DNA of 63,059 nt from Scytalidium lignicola. Lineage: Eukaryota; Ascomycota; Leotiomycetes. The translations under genes were made by a program, and so were the position numbers. Below are positions 33,096 to 44,838 of this stretch, one piece after another; within the stretch, counting starts at the first letter, position 1; every line of letters begins with the position of its first letter. The stretch is taken from positions 1-63,059 of the forward strand of contig NCSJ02000249.1 in NCBI GenBank assembly GCA_002812745.2, given 5' to 3'. The notes below the pieces were generated by a model. The model saw nothing but the letters and a program-made list of their open reading frames with translations, had not been told where the DNA came from and made no database searches.

Positions 33096-34410
33096 TTAAA
33101 CCGTAGTCGTCGAAACATTCTCCGTCCCTGCCGTCGTCATTGCATTAGGATCAGCAAAGTTCTTCCCTCCCAACGCTCCACTAGCAGTAGGTCCATCCGT
33201 AGGAATCCTGGCGGGTTCAACGCCCTCCGTAGTTGTAGCATTCCTCTGCCCACTGACGTTCTGACCCCGCCCCACACTTCCTTCGCTACCTACACTACCT
33301 CCACCACCTCCTCTAGCTTGACTGGTATTCGAGAAGTCAATCATGGCATCCTGCCCCAGGTTTTGGGCATTGGAAGGGACATCCTCGTAGTCTGGACGCC
33401 AATCTCTGAGATCATCTTCTGCGTCGTTGAGGATTTGACGTGCTTGATCGAGGTGCTGGAAGGGTGGGCGGGTGTCACCTGGTACCATGGGGGAGTCGTC
33501 AAGGAGGGTTAGAAGACGACGGCCATGGCGGGCGAGGAGGATTTGTTTCTCGGCGCGTTCGATTGTGGAGGCGAATTCCATGGCGTAGGCTTCTTTGAAC
33601 TTTTGACGGGTCTGGAATTGAAGAGTTAGCCATGTTAAATTATGTCCCATTGCAATCAGATACAATGTATCGGGGGCGGAAGAGGAAGATATGCAGACAG
33701 CAACTCACGATATTGGTCAATTGGGCTTCAGCAACCAGGCTTTCAGCCTCGGCGCGCACCAGCTCCTGCTCTAATGTCGGGATCTTCGTGCTCTCGGGTT
33801 CCTTGCTCTTCAATTTAGCAATATCATCCATGAGCTTAGCCTTGTGGTCCCGACTTGGCTGAACACTCTTCTCCATATTCCGCACATGCTTCAGCACTGC
33901 TCTGCTATCGTCAATATTATGAGCATATAGATCCTCCTGCTCGCCGAGCTCTGCAAGCAGCACGCCAATCTTATCAGACAGCTCGCTGAGAGCGTCGTCG
34001 TTTGTGGCTTCGCCCCAGTCTGAGATCTGAGATGCAATGGAGAGTCGTTCTTTGCCCGCAGACTCATAGGCCTGGATGAGGTGGTTTTCGGATTTGATCA
34101 GACGATATAGTTTTCGGCTAAGTTCTGGTTGGACTTGGCCTCTGAGGGAACTGAGGCTGAAGCCATGACGTTTGGTGCCAGTTGGGCTAGAAGTATTGCC
34201 TTTGGAACGGATTGAGAGCGTGCGGTTCCTGCAAGGGGAATTATGTTAGTTTCGTGGGAGCTTTTGTGATGTTCACGATGTTGTAGGAGGCTTTCTGACA
34301 GGTGTATGATAGGTATATCATCTCGTATCTTACGAGGATTTTTGCGAGAAAGAAACATAGTTGTCGCAGAATCGATAGCCTGGTGGAGAATTGAAAGAGT
34401 GAACTTACAT
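33096..34410 (-). CDS. pilB: eisosome core protein, Pil1/Lsp1 family (PilB-like BAR protein)
   Basis: Three exons: 34410-34409 (only AT), 34228-33709 and 33611-33096; introns of 180 and 97 nt; 345 residues. The start codon is split: AT before the donor GTAAGT, and G after the acceptor TTGCAG, giving MNRTLSIRSKGNTSS. The conserved body GQVQPELSRKLYRLIKSENHLIQAYESAGKERLSIASQISDWGEA is the eisosome BAR domain (about residues 30-260), including KLMDDIAKLKSKEPESTKIPTLEQELVRAEAESLVAEAQL and the helix FKEAYAMEFASTIERAEKQIL. The C-terminus is disordered, Gly/Thr-rich. Family members coat furrow-like plasma-membrane domains (MCC/eisosomes) and bind PI(4,5)P2. Pil1 against PilB assignment rests on the RSKGNTSSPTGTKRHGFSLSSLRGQ start. 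In unspliced mRNA the start reads ATG-TAA. Confidence 0.9.
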
Positions 34411-36119
34411 GGTGATAGGTGGAGAAGGTCAAAGGTTACTCCCTAGGTTCTGGCATTCTATCAGCAACTTCTATTTTCAACAATCGCTCTTTCCACAGAA
34501 GTTGCCACTGTTGTGGAACTACGTCACCGGGCTCATCACAGGAAGACAATGGTATACACACCTCGTGATGACAGTGTGTAGTAAGGATGAATTCTGGAGA
34601 ATTTCTTGAAGCAAAACAGAATAAAAAGTATTATTTCATGAGTAATAATTATGATACATGAAGATCTTCGTCTGAAGTTGGCTTTGGAAGTTGCTGGGGG
34701 GGAGAAGCTTTGACGGAGTGCTCGGGTTGGTGATGATGTCACCAACCACGAGACTCAGCCTTGTGCAGCTTCATGGTAGTAAAGACCGCATTTGGCCTAG
34801 TGGCTTTTAAATTCCAACCTCACTCGATCCTTTTAGTTCCTTTGTAGCCGTCCTCGTTGAAGTAGATTTGTTGCTCCGTGTGGATTAAGAGTATTTTGAA
34901 ATATCTAACACAATAGCCGTAATGATGGCCAGGTTGGAGAATTTATTGGGCGCCTTCGATCTGCACATGCCAGGGTTGTGCTACCCACTTCTGCACCCAT
35001 TTTTGAAGCACATGCCTTCGCCCCAAATGCCTTCCGCCGGAAACCTTGTTATTTAACCTCTTTCTTCCTCTTGATGGATAACCCACCAATCAGATGTACC
35101 GGCGCCAGGAGTCGTAGGACGGCCAGTACATTATCCACCAGCCATGGTAGCAGTAGGGGCAGTAGTTTCCGATTGTACACTAGAAAGAGGTAAAGTGGTT
35201 ATACATCAATCGAATCATGTAGAAAATTAAGCTAGCTGGAAATGTACAGGCAGATTAAGAGCAGTTTACACATTAGATTATGTACAAAACTCTATCATTA
35301 ACAAGACAGCTTTGCTATGGAGCTTTTACTCTACGCAACCCATAAACTAGACGTAGATGATAAATTAACTTCTATGATAAGCTACCAAAAAAGGTGAAAG
35401 TCATAGGTTTTAATTATGGTCTTTGAACTTGGCCGCTTGTGAGCTTCACCATTTCGTCCACGGTTGCCCCTCTAATTGAAAACGTGATAAATCTTCACCG
35501 CCCCTTCCGTATTGCCGAAATTATATTAGATATCAATCCCTTTGATTGAAGGCATATCTTGCCTAGGCTAGTTAATCAAATAGGCCATGAAGCTAAGAGA
35601 TAAAATTGACGTGTCTTCGAAATCTACCAAACAAAACTCCCCATCATCCGTGATAATAAAGTTGCTTTCGTGAGAATCTGAGATAACAAAGCCATGATAT
35701 TCACCCGAAAAGATCTCCATCAAAGGTACGTTACCACTACCTAGTGATATACAGAAGTGGGATGTAAGAAAGTGTGTGAAAATCGACTGATAGGTATATA
35801 TGTAACGTACCTCTAGGAAGTAGTGTTTATACAGAAAGAGTGAACTATGCTGAACTATTACCCTTCCTAGCTTACTATCTACCGTTCCATCAATCTCTAG
35901 CTTCTCTTCAAGTACCGATCTCCGGTATGTTGCGCGACTTACTTCCTCTGTTTAGCCGGCATGCAGTGCCGGGGGAACAGGAGCCGTGGATTCACGAGCA
36001 AAGTATCTAGGATGCTGGCAGTGGCTAATCGATAGCTCAGAGAAGGCAATTTATTTAAATATGACCTGCTTCCTCACGTTTCATAATTCTTGTCGCAAGC
36101 CACCCGGACGCCATGAACG
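34411..36119. other. intergenic, eisosome promoter plus a kinase-like relic
   Basis: Contains the promoter of the eisosome gene, the relic at 35568-35729 and the promoter of the GH29 gene. The rest shows no coding signal; frames at 34409-35193 have no motif. Confidence 0.45.
35568..35729 (-). pseudogene. phosphotransferase (APH-fold) fragment
   Basis: A short minus-strand frame reads MEIFSGEYHGFVISDSHESN, then FIITDDGEFCLVDFEDTSIL, and stops at 35568. HESNFIITDDG..CLVDFEDTS resembles the catalytic-loop and metal-binding segment (H..N...D..G....IDFE) of fungal APH/kinase-fold proteins, with His-Glu in place of His-Gly-Asp. No start, ATP-binding region or C-terminus is attached. It is a relic distinct from the one at 20012. 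Confidence 0.5.
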
Positions 36120-37774
36120 ATGAAGTACTCATTGGGAATTGTGAGTGCGTACACCGCAATTTTTGCTTCGGCAACGATTACCCCGAAGTACCGCTTATCA
36201 CCTATCGATGGCTCTGTAATTGCGCTGCCAACCCAGGCACAGCTCGACTTCCAGGACCGAGAGATGGGCGTCATCATTCATTTTGAGATGGGCACATATC
36301 TCGACATTGATGGCTGCAACAATGTCCCGTCATTGGTACCCAACTTGACTTTGTTTGATCCAGTCTTGCTCAACACTGATCAATGGATGGATACGGCCGC
36401 TTCTCTTGGTGCAAAATATGCAACGCTCGTTGCAAAGCACAATTGCGGTTTCACAACTTGGCCAAGCAAAGTGACATTTCAAACTCGCGATAATACAACA
36501 ATCAGCTATAACTACACAATCGCTCAGTCTCCCGTTGCCGGTGATGATGTAGTCAAGAGCTTCATGGCTTCTGCTAGAAAGTATGATATTGGTCCCGGAT
36601 TATACTATAGCACTGTTGTCAACAACTTTTTGAATGTGCAAAATTCCGCGGTCATCTCTACCTCATGGGCAGTGGGACAAGTGAGAATTTCTAATGATAC
36701 CTATAATGAGATTGTAGACGCCCAGTTGACCGAGTTGTGGACGAAATATGGAAATCTTACCGAGGTGAGTACCTCTAAAACATGCTTTTTTTCATCTACT
36801 CCTTTCTGATTACATTACTTTTGACTGGGTAGATTTGGTTCGATGGAGGATATAGTGCAACTCAGAAAACCAATCTTGAGAACATGTTAGCAGAATATCA
36901 GCCTGATGCTTCCATTTTTAACGGATGTGATGTTACGACTGGCCAATGTTTGACTAATAATCCTGGTGAGTCATTGAATTCGATTTCTGGCCAAGTATAA
37001 AGCTGATTATTTATGAGTTCGATGGATTGGCGTGGAGACTGGAGAGGCTCCTCTTGAAAATTGGTCAACGTAAGGCTCAATTAAGTGTACTTGAAATATA
37101 CTTTCGTATTCGCTGACATACCCAGGGGTATTACAAACGATGGCGGAAATTCTACCAGTCCAGTCTTCTGCCCTGCAGAGTGTGACACTACGGTGCAGAC
37201 CCAAGACCGCTGGTTCTACGGGGTTAATCAACCACTACGATCCATCGAAGAATTGGTAGAAGTTTATCACCGAACCGTCGGCCGTAACTGCCTTCTAGAA
37301 TTGGATCTTCCGCCGGACAGGAGCGGACTCATCTATGCCACTCAAGCAGCGCGGTATAAACAGCTTGGTGACTTCATCAAGTCCTGCTACGGCAGTCCAG
37401 TTAATGCCAAGAACACGCAAACTACCTGTGACGGCGGCACCTGCACTCTGAAGTTTGGGTATCCTACCTCGATTGATCGCATCGTGTTGATGGAAGATCA
37501 GACCAATGGCCAGGTTATTCGATCGTACGAAGTCTGGGGTAAAGTGGTTGATGACGGGGTGACAGATGGTACATTAGACGTGCCATGGACTCTGCTGTCA
37601 AATGGTACCAGTATTGGCCACAAGAAGATTGATCTCTTCCAAAAGGTTGTTACTGTGACAGAGGTTCTCGTAAACACTACGTTCGTGGATACTCCTAAGT
37701 GGCGATCGGTATCTGTTCATCTTTGCGATCGTCTTATTGCAAATCAGACTGAATTCTATGAGTTTAGTCCTTGA
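36120..37774 (+). CDS. secreted alpha-L-fucosidase-like enzyme (GH29)
   Basis: Four exons: 36120-36764, 36833-36965, 37018-37069 and 37126-37774; 492 residues. ATG at 36120 gives a signal peptide (MKYSLGIVSAYTAIFASATI). GH29 marks: QLDFQDREMGVIIHFEMGTY, the KHNCGFTTWPSK segment (family K-H-x-G-F), and IWFDGGY, whose Asp (about residue 218) is the expected nucleophile. The exon 2-3 junction ends ..NNPVRWIGVETGEAPLENWST as in family members. CPAECDTTVQTQDRWFY, then NCLLELDLPPDRSGLI, complete the barrel; a C-terminal beta domain follows. Several N-glycosylation sites. Intron 2 (36966-37017) needs a GAG acceptor, which is unusual. An upstream ATG at 36112 opens a short out-of-frame peptide. GH29 enzymes release alpha-linked fucose; linkage preference is not readable. 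GH35 follows in the same direction 621 bp downstream. Confidence 0.88.
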
Positions 37775-38395
37775 GTTAATTCCAAGATAGTATAGCAATA
37801 TATGACCTCACTCCAACATTTGTAAATTCATACACCATATATAATAATAAATATAGAGATTATTTAAGCAGATATGTATCTAAGCCCTAATTCTTACTAT
37901 CAATGGAAAACCTCATAGCAGTGCTAATAGATGGTGAGTCTGGTATTGAGTTTAATAAGTGGGATCCCTTGTAGAACTATTATTATGTTTGCCCACATCG
38001 AACTAACATGTGGCATCGAATCAGAAATCTTTTGCGTGTTCTGTTTTGTTTAGCAGCTTGCTTCCCTGCATCTAAATCTAATTCAGTGATCGACAACTGA
38101 TCGACAACGGCTCCGCTACATCCAACGCAGTAACGTTACACACCTATGAGAGGATATGATCCGTACCCCTCTTGAATGATTATCTGCCGGAAATATACCA
38201 TATATCAATTTACTTCATTCTTAAGTTTAACAGGCGAGACTACGCTTTTAACGGGTAAGTCGGCGTAGTGTTACCACCTTCCAGTTCAAATCATCTCTGT
38301 CCAATCTTTTTAACACTGATATATATTGTCAATTCATCATGTCATTGTACTGACGTATACTTCTTGTATTTTGAAGTTCTTGTTCAATTTTCATT
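37775..38395. promoter_or_regulatory. GH29-GH35 intergenic region, GH35 promoter
   Basis: 621 bp between two co-directional secreted-glycosidase genes; no frame of note. It must hold the GH29 3' end and the GH35 promoter. The CT-rich stretch before the ATG at 38396 looks like a normal fungal leader. Confidence 0.5.
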
Positions 38396-40249
38396 ATGCA
38401 CATCAAGTGGCTTTCATCCTTTCTCATAGCCAGCTCCGCCTGGGCCCATTCATCTTCGTTCACATACAATGAAACGAATTTCCTACTCAATGCTAAACCC
38501 TATCAAATAATTGGAGGTCAAATGGATCCTCAGCGTATTCCATACCAATATTGGGCGGACCGGCTTTATAAAGCACGTGCAATGGGGCTCAACACCATCT
38601 TCTCATACATCTTCTGGGACCAACTCCAGCCTACACCAACAACCTGGGATTTCAGCGGGCGAAATAATGTGGCCGAGTATTTTCGTCTAGCACAGGAGGC
38701 AGGCTTGCATGTGGTACTCAGAGCTGGTCCTTATGTTTGTGGTGAACACGAATGGGGTGGATTTCCAGCATGGCTCAACGAAATCCCTGGTATGGTGGTC
38801 CGGTCGAGCAACAAAGCCTTTCTGGCCGCCTCAAAAAAGTACCTCAGTCGTCTTGCGGAAGAATTGCGACCGATGCTGATCACAAATGGAGGGCCAATCA
38901 TCATGGCCCAAATTGAAAACGAGTACGGTTCGTATGGCACTGACCACACCTACACGCAATCCTTAGCAGAAATTTTTAAGGAAGCATTTGGTATAACTCT
39001 GTATACCAATGATGGTGGAGTAGAAGAGGACATCGTCGGCGGGCAGTTACCAGGTATCCTGGCCGAAACAGATGGTAGCCCAGAAGCCGGATTTGCTGCA
39101 AGAAATCAATATGCTTTTGCGAGCAGTTTGGGTCCGCAACTGGACGGTGAGTACTACATCACTTGGCTTGGCCTCTGGGCTAGCAATAGCACCTACGACA
39201 CCGATGTTGGTGATGCATCTGCGATTACCACCGTTGTATCTGATTTGAGTTGGACCTTGGCAAATGGATCCTCATTCAGTATCTATATGTTTCATGGCGG
39301 CACAAACTGGGGATTCCAAAACGGCGCGGACTGGTCTAATTCTTTGACTCCTGTTATCACAAGCTATGACTATGGCGCTCCACTCACCGAGAGTGGTAGT
39401 ATTACTGATGTCTATCTGGCATTACGAAATATGATAAGTAGTTTTGTGCCGAAAGGAACGATTCCAGCTCTTCCAGCCAACTCAACTGCAATCTCTGTTC
39501 CACCTATTCAAGTTAGTCCAGCTGTTGCATTATTTGACGTACTTCCAAAACCCTTCTCCGCCCCGCGGCCGACAAATATGGAGAATCTTGGACAAGCACA
39601 TGGTTTTACACTGTACCGTTACCGTATTAAATCTGCTGTGAGCGGCATCCTGCAACCAGGTGATCAGCCTCGTGACCGCTTGCTCATCTACGTCAATCAA
39701 AAGCGAGTAGGTGTTATAGACAGCATCTACGTTGTCCCTCACAAGGTCAAACTAGATCTTAAACCCGGCGATGTACTGGATATTCTAGTTGAGAATATGG
39801 GACGAGTTAATTACGGCCCCAGAATTCCAGATCAGAAAAAAGGCATCGTCGGAGATGTCATGGTGGGTAATACGACACTTATTGGCTGGAACATGTACAC
39901 GTTGCCTATGGATCCACCACCAAGAGCATTCGCAGGTAGACCAACCATCAGCACCGATTCAACATCAGAACCAGTGTTCTACCAAGGTACATTTGACGTT
40001 TCCACTGTCGGGGACACTTTTTTGGAGCTTCAAGGTTGGACGAAAGGCGTTGTGTGGGTTAATGGAGTCAATCTTGGAAGGTATTGGACAGTTGGGCCAC
40101 AACAGACACTTTATCTGCCGGGTTGCTATCTCAAGGAGAAGGATAATAAAATTTTGATTCTAGCATTGGAGCCAACTGCGAGTCAGGGAGTAATTCAAGG
40201 AATCACGTCCAGGAATTGGGGCAATAACCCGGATCCTGATGCACCGTAA
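38396..40249 (+). CDS. secreted beta-galactosidase (GH35)
   Basis: Intronless, 617 residues. A signal peptide spans about 1-18 (MHIKWLSSFLIASSAWAHS). The (beta/alpha)8 domain starts NAKPYQIIGGQMDPQRIPYQYWADRL. IIMAQIENEYGSYG holds the acid/base Glu (E176), and QLDGEYYITWLGLW the nucleophile Glu (E252). MFHGGTNWGFQNGADW is the GH35 GGTN-FG region. The C-terminal beta-sandwich ends GWTKGVVWVNGVNLGRYWTVGPQQTLYLPG, typical of short GH35 enzymes (plant/animal/bacterial-like) and unlike the roughly 1000-residue fungal LacA. It removes terminal beta-galactose from oligosaccharides outside the cell. Together with the GH29 enzyme upstream, it could trim Fuc-Gal side chains of xyloglucan or glycoproteins (inference). 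Confidence 0.95.
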   Translation: MHIKWLSSFLIASSAWAHSSSFTYNETNFLLNAKPYQIIGGQMDPQRIPYQYWADRLYKARAMGLNTIFSYIFWDQLQPTPTTWDFSGRNNVAEYFRLAQEAGLHVVLRAGPYVCGEHEWGGFPAWLNEIPGMVVRSSNKAFLAASKKYLSRLAEELRPMLITNGGPIIMAQIENEYGSYGTDHTYTQSLAEIFKEAFGITLYTNDGGVEEDIVGGQLPGILAETDGSPEAGFAARNQYAFASSLGPQLDGEYYITWLGLWASNSTYDTDVGDASAITTVVSDLSWTLANGSSFSIYMFHGGTNWGFQNGADWSNSLTPVITSYDYGAPLTESGSITDVYLALRNMISSFVPKGTIPALPANSTAISVPPIQVSPAVALFDVLPKPFSAPRPTNMENLGQAHGFTLYRYRIKSAVSGILQPGDQPRDRLLIYVNQKRVGVIDSIYVVPHKVKLDLKPGDVLDILVENMGRVNYGPRIPDQKKGIVGDVMVGNTTLIGWNMYTLPMDPPPRAFAGRPTISTDSTSEPVFYQGTFDVSTVGDTFLELQGWTKGVVWVNGVNLGRYWTVGPQQTLYLPGCYLKEKDNKILILALEPTASQGVIQGITSRNWGNNPDPDAP

Positions 40250-40719
40250 GCAGCTTAAGTTTTAAAGAGTTCCATATTGGCGGCAAGCCATCACGCCACT
40301 CAATCGAATCGACAGTTAACCTCCATCAATTCAGTCATGATAATGGATTGATATAAGACTGACATAAAATTGATTTAATGTTAAATAAAATAATATTAGA
40401 CGTTTTAAAAGAAACTAAATAAGTAAATAGTGAAATATATTACAAGATTAAAATACTAGATTAAGAAGTATAATTGTTTTTATATATTTAAAGAAAGAAC
40501 TCCTTATGAAGTCNAAAAGGTCAAAAAGCCAAAATTTAATTTATATTTAATAACATATCGTTATTAAACTATATATAACTAAGGCTTTTGTAACAATGAA
40601 TCGTTTTACTTATTGCTTACTAGTGATGTAACTAGCTATATTACCAATTGAACAACTTATCCAACCTCTATTTACTCAATACAGTCTATTTCTGATCACA
40701 AATATTTCTATGATTCCCC
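40250..40719. other. intergenic between convergent genes
   Basis: AT-rich, one N beside a poly-A at 40514; no coding signal. It holds the 3' ends of GH35 and the HD-domain gene. Confidence 0.45.
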
Positions 40720-41582
40720 TTAGAGTGAAACTTCCTCTGCCCACCATTGCTGAAATATTTGCAACCGTTTAGTCCTCTCCTCGGCCATTTCCCTCCCAAT
40801 CCCCGTCTTCATATATTTCTCTACCGGCAGCAACCTATTTTCTATAGTATTGAGTGATGCCTTCATGCGCCAAGTATGTGCTCCGGCATATGTGAAGCTC
40901 CGTCCAATGCCTACAGCTCCGATGGCATCCAATCTATCTGCATCCTGTTATAAATGTCAACCAAATGGGTCTAACTATCCCTGAGACTGAAGTAATAAGC
41001 GTAGGGAAACGAGGCATACTTGTACAACCGCTAACTCCGGGATTTCTACAATGAGGTCCTTAACTTTCTTTAAATCTTTCATTTCCTCGGAAAATGAGAC
41101 AGCGCTACAAATAGCTTGTACTGTCTTGGCGAATTCATGGTGGTGATTACTTGGCTCGTCCACATTCGACATTATCAGATCATAGACTTCCTTCGTCACA
41201 TCCTTGCCTATACTTTTAATTAGGAACAAGCTACGTTTACAACACATGGGTTTATAGATAAAAGATTCAAAATATCGACAAACCAGGAGCAGCATATTTC
41301 TTATCTCCTATATCATGCAACAAGGCACCAAACCGGACCAAGTCTTTATCATATTTCAGACCAGGTACAAGTTTCTGCTCTTCTTCCATGATATATTCTG
41401 CATTTCTTAATACGCGCTATATATAATTACAAGAATTTTGAAATTAGCAAATTTACAATATTGTTGCAATTATATGAGGGTTATGTTGTTCGAACCTGTA
41501 TATGTGTCATGTCGTGGGATCCGTCTAGTTCGTTCATTGTTTCAGTCACCCGTGACAGAAGCTTGGCCCAAAGACTTTCCAT
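40720..41582 (-). CDS. HD-domain metal-dependent phosphohydrolase
   Basis: Four exons: 41582-41496, 41416-41284, 41207-41020 and 40944-40720; introns of 79, 76 and 75 nt; 210 residues. ATG at 41582 (MESLWAKLLSRVTETMNELD). The HD-superfamily metal ligands are visible: H in GSHDMTHIQR, the HD pair in FGALLHDIGDKKY, and D in DADRLDAIGAVGIGRSF. Together with HRxxx-type spacing and the C-terminal helix (RLQIFQQWWAEE), these match small YedJ/YpgQ-type HD proteins, which act on nucleoside phosphates in bacteria. Physiological substrate in fungi is unknown. The first intron has an atypical donor (GTTCGA) and the second starts GTTTGT; both are needed to keep the frame. Cytosolic, no membrane segment. 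Confidence 0.87.
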
Positions 41583-42233
41583 TACTACTATTATAGGATA
41601 TACAAATGATTGAGAGGAAAGTGAAATAAAGAGCTTGGTATTAAAGAATGTGAGACAGAATACTAGATATACACAGGAAATGCTACATAACGCTAGTCGT
41701 AAGTAGAAGATGAACGCCAAATTCGGCGTGTGAGTCACCGCCGTCCAACAAGGCCGCAACTCCACAGGCTTATTTTAATATCAGTAAGAATTTCGGTATA
41801 CGAACTGTCGATTCAAATTATACTCTTCTACATCTATATACATATATGCTTAAAAACAATAATTTCATTTTAATATCATTCCTCTATCAATATTTATAAC
41901 TTTGCTAATCTAATATAGCAGCAAAACATGTAATCTTCATATATAATATATATAACAAATAATTACTCTCGCATTTAACTACATAAATTTGNAAAAAAAA
42001 ATCTTAATCTATTGTCTTATACCTAGTAAGACTCAGGACAAATCTATATCCTAAACACAGGAATTATCTAATACAAAGCCTGTTACCACATAAAATGGAA
42101 AGCACAGCTATGCAGATGCTATAAGAAGAATGAAAACCAAATTTTAAAGACTAATAACAAGTATGTATATTGTTATATTATAATATATCATCTATATTTA
42201 TCATAATTTTGAATATCTATTCCGTTAATCTAT
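41583..42233. other. AT-rich intergenic
   Basis: Promoter of the HD gene and 3' end of the aldo/keto reductase gene. Very AT-rich, with one N before poly-A at about 41992 and no coding signal. Confidence 0.45.
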
Positions 42234-43266
42234 TTACCTTTCTATCGTTGGCCCAACGCACTCTTCTAAGTCTCTATACAGTTGGTATCCCGCCATATTG
42301 CTCATATTGTCCGTTCGAACTCTCTCCTTAATACTTGCAATGATGCTAACTTCTTCCTCGGTAAGTGTTTCACCCGAGCCTTCGAGATTTTCACGCACTC
42401 GACTTGGCGTCACGGTCTTGGGGATAACGCTATAGCCTCTAGTCAATCCCCAGGAAATCAGCACCTGTGCTGGTGTTTTCTGAGTCTTTTTGACTACATC
42501 AATAACTTTGGGATGTTCACGAGTAATTACTGGTGCATCTTTTGTAGGTTGCTGAGTTCCTAGAGGCGTGAACGCTGTCACATGAATTCCCTTCTCCTGA
42601 TTCCACTTCACGAATTCCGTTTGCGGCAAGTAGGGGTGCAGTTCGAACTGGTGCACCGCAGGTGGAATCTTGCATGTTGCCAGGAGGGTGACGATTTCGG
42701 ATCGGCAGAAGTTGGAAATACCAATATTACGCGCCTTGCCGGTGGAAACGAGGGCTTCCATTGCGGTCCAAGTGACCGTGAATGGGATAGAACTAGAAAG
42801 GTCAATGTACTCTTGATCGGCGATAGGATCCGCCTGGGTACTTCTTGAAGCGCATGGATAGTGCATCAGGTAGAGATCGAGGTACTCAAGGCCGAGATCA
42901 CTCAACGTTTTTTGCAACGCTTTAGGAACTTCTTCAGGCGCGTGACTAGAGGGTAGTTACAACGTCATATTAACATTGTGACAACACTTGATGCGTGAAA
43001 TATAGGGAGGCGGCTCACTCTGTGTTCCATAATTTACTGGTAACCCAGATCTCCTCTCTAGGCACACCAGATAGCCTGATCCCTTCGCCCACCTCTTTCT
43101 CATTTGCGTATAACATCGCACAATCAATATGTCTATACCCCTGCTTCAGCGCCTCGCACACTGCTGCAGTGACTTGACCTTTAGGCGCAAGCCAGGTACC
43201 CAAGCCAAATGCCGGGATAGAGGCACCGGAATTTAGCTTGAAGTGTGTTATCTTTTCTGATACCAT
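42234..43266 (-). CDS. aldo/keto reductase
   Basis: Two exons: 43266-43019 and 42945-42234 (73-nt intron, GTGAGC...CTCTAG), 319 residues. ATG at 43266 (MVSEKITHFKLNSGASIPAFGLGTW). The AKR catalytic tetrad is visible: Asp and Tyr in HIDCAMLYANEKEVG, Lys in WVTSKLWN, His in YLMHYP. GKARNIGISNF and the C-terminal NADP-binding segment (GYSVIPKTVTPSRVRENLEG) complete the fold. Length is normal for the family. It reduces aldehydes or ketones with NADPH; fungal members include glycerol and xylose/arabinose-type reductases, but the substrate is not readable. It could serve catabolism of sugars released by neighbouring glycosidases; that is speculation. Confidence 0.93.
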
Positions 43267-44838
43267 TTTAATCGAGGCTTTTCAGGCTGGCTTGGTGGCT
43301 GTGGAGGTGCTCGTTGCTGAAAGTGTTAAAATAGGCCTTAAGGCAGATGCGTGTTCTACTAGAGACACGATGGAGGATGACAGTTCATTGTGGCAGATGG
43401 ACTTTTATAACTGCAAGGTAATCATCATAAGTGGTGGGACCCACACTGGCCCGCTACTGATTAGCCGTGTTTTAGTGAAAGAAAACTACACAGCTCATTG
43501 TGCAATTACTTACATCTCATGACCACTCAAATCCTATTCTTTTACCAGTATATATATACTTACTGTTTGGCTTAATAACAAGCTATTGATGTACAGCAAA
43601 TAGGCCTACAATCGCAAAGTCAATCACATGATCAACCATGCCTGCGGTGATGTTCTTTAATTGCCATAAAATTTAGTTGGCTAGGCTGTCGTAGCAAGCG
43701 ATTGAGGTTCACATATAGTCCGGTTCTCGGAGAAAAGCCTGCGAAGAAATTCCTTAAGGGATTCGGGTTCTGTGAAAACCGGCTTGAGTGAGTAAGACTC
43801 CTATCCCCAATATCAATGCTCCGGCCAGCCCTGCGCTGAAAGTCCTATTAGACTTTTGGTAGTCTAGCTCAAATACTATTTCTTAAGTGATCTCCGGTAG
43901 CAAACTAATCCCGGCCCGCAGTTACTGGTATCTAACCTGCTGGCACCCGCCCTGAAATCCGACCTGGAATCTCACAAGGAACCGCGTCTGACACGAAATC
44001 AGGGCTTTAGGTGAGATTTCATATCGCTCATGCCATTTACTTGGGTTAAGCCTTTACTATTCCTTGCGCGATCATCTTTTCCAATCCCTAGTAGTGCATG
44101 AGATTGTAAATTACAATTATATTGTGTTTTGATTACATATTCACCGTGTTCGAAGATACATAGGTGGGTCGTAAAATTTATTTCTTCAAATACTTCTCTT
44201 TTGCTCTTTGAAAACAATATGATTCGGAAAAAACCTGACTAAGCTTAAGCATGATTTTTCTAGAGATGGATTTGTTTTTTCTAATAATATTTTGTCAAGT
44301 AATAGAGTTGTAGAAGGCAGACGTAATTAAACCACCAGCTAGGGTGTAATTGCCGCAAGAAAAAAGAAATTGCCGACTTACGTAGCGAGTCTTCTACTAG
44401 TTAGGGCGGCTTGCATTTTGTGTAAGGTGAATCTCAAGTATGTGAGGTCTCCTTCAGCTGGAGAGAGAATGAATAAATGAATCAAACTAATGATCAGTCA
44501 TAATCTCAGGTAACACCGTTATGGTTGTGAGAATTGTGTCAAGCGTTGATTTGCTAAGCCTTTCTCGCGCTAGTGCCAATGGCATACCTCCGTACCACAG
44601 TAGTACTTACATACCGTAAAGTCTGAGATTTACTCCGTAAGGGTAAATGCACTGGCCCAATCCACCACTCATGTAAGGTTCCATGCCGTGGAGATTTGAT
44701 AATATGGATTAATCATGTCAATCTAATATTTGCATGCAGCTCTCATGATCTCATTCCACGGTCTCACCTCAATTTTGGATTCCTACGTGCACGACTTTTC
44801 TCTCCGTACTAAGAATTCTACTTTCATTTGTTAGCCCT
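43267..44838. other. 1.6-kb intergenic, no gene seen
   Basis: Separates the divergent reductase and DUF6606-type genes. A frame at 43238-43522 runs antisense to the reductase start and is not a gene. Nothing with a recognisable motif remains. Confidence 0.45.

Noticed and set aside
43238..43522. plus-strand gene opposite the aldo/keto reductase start
   Set aside because: It overlaps the reductase N-terminus antisense and has no recognisable domain.
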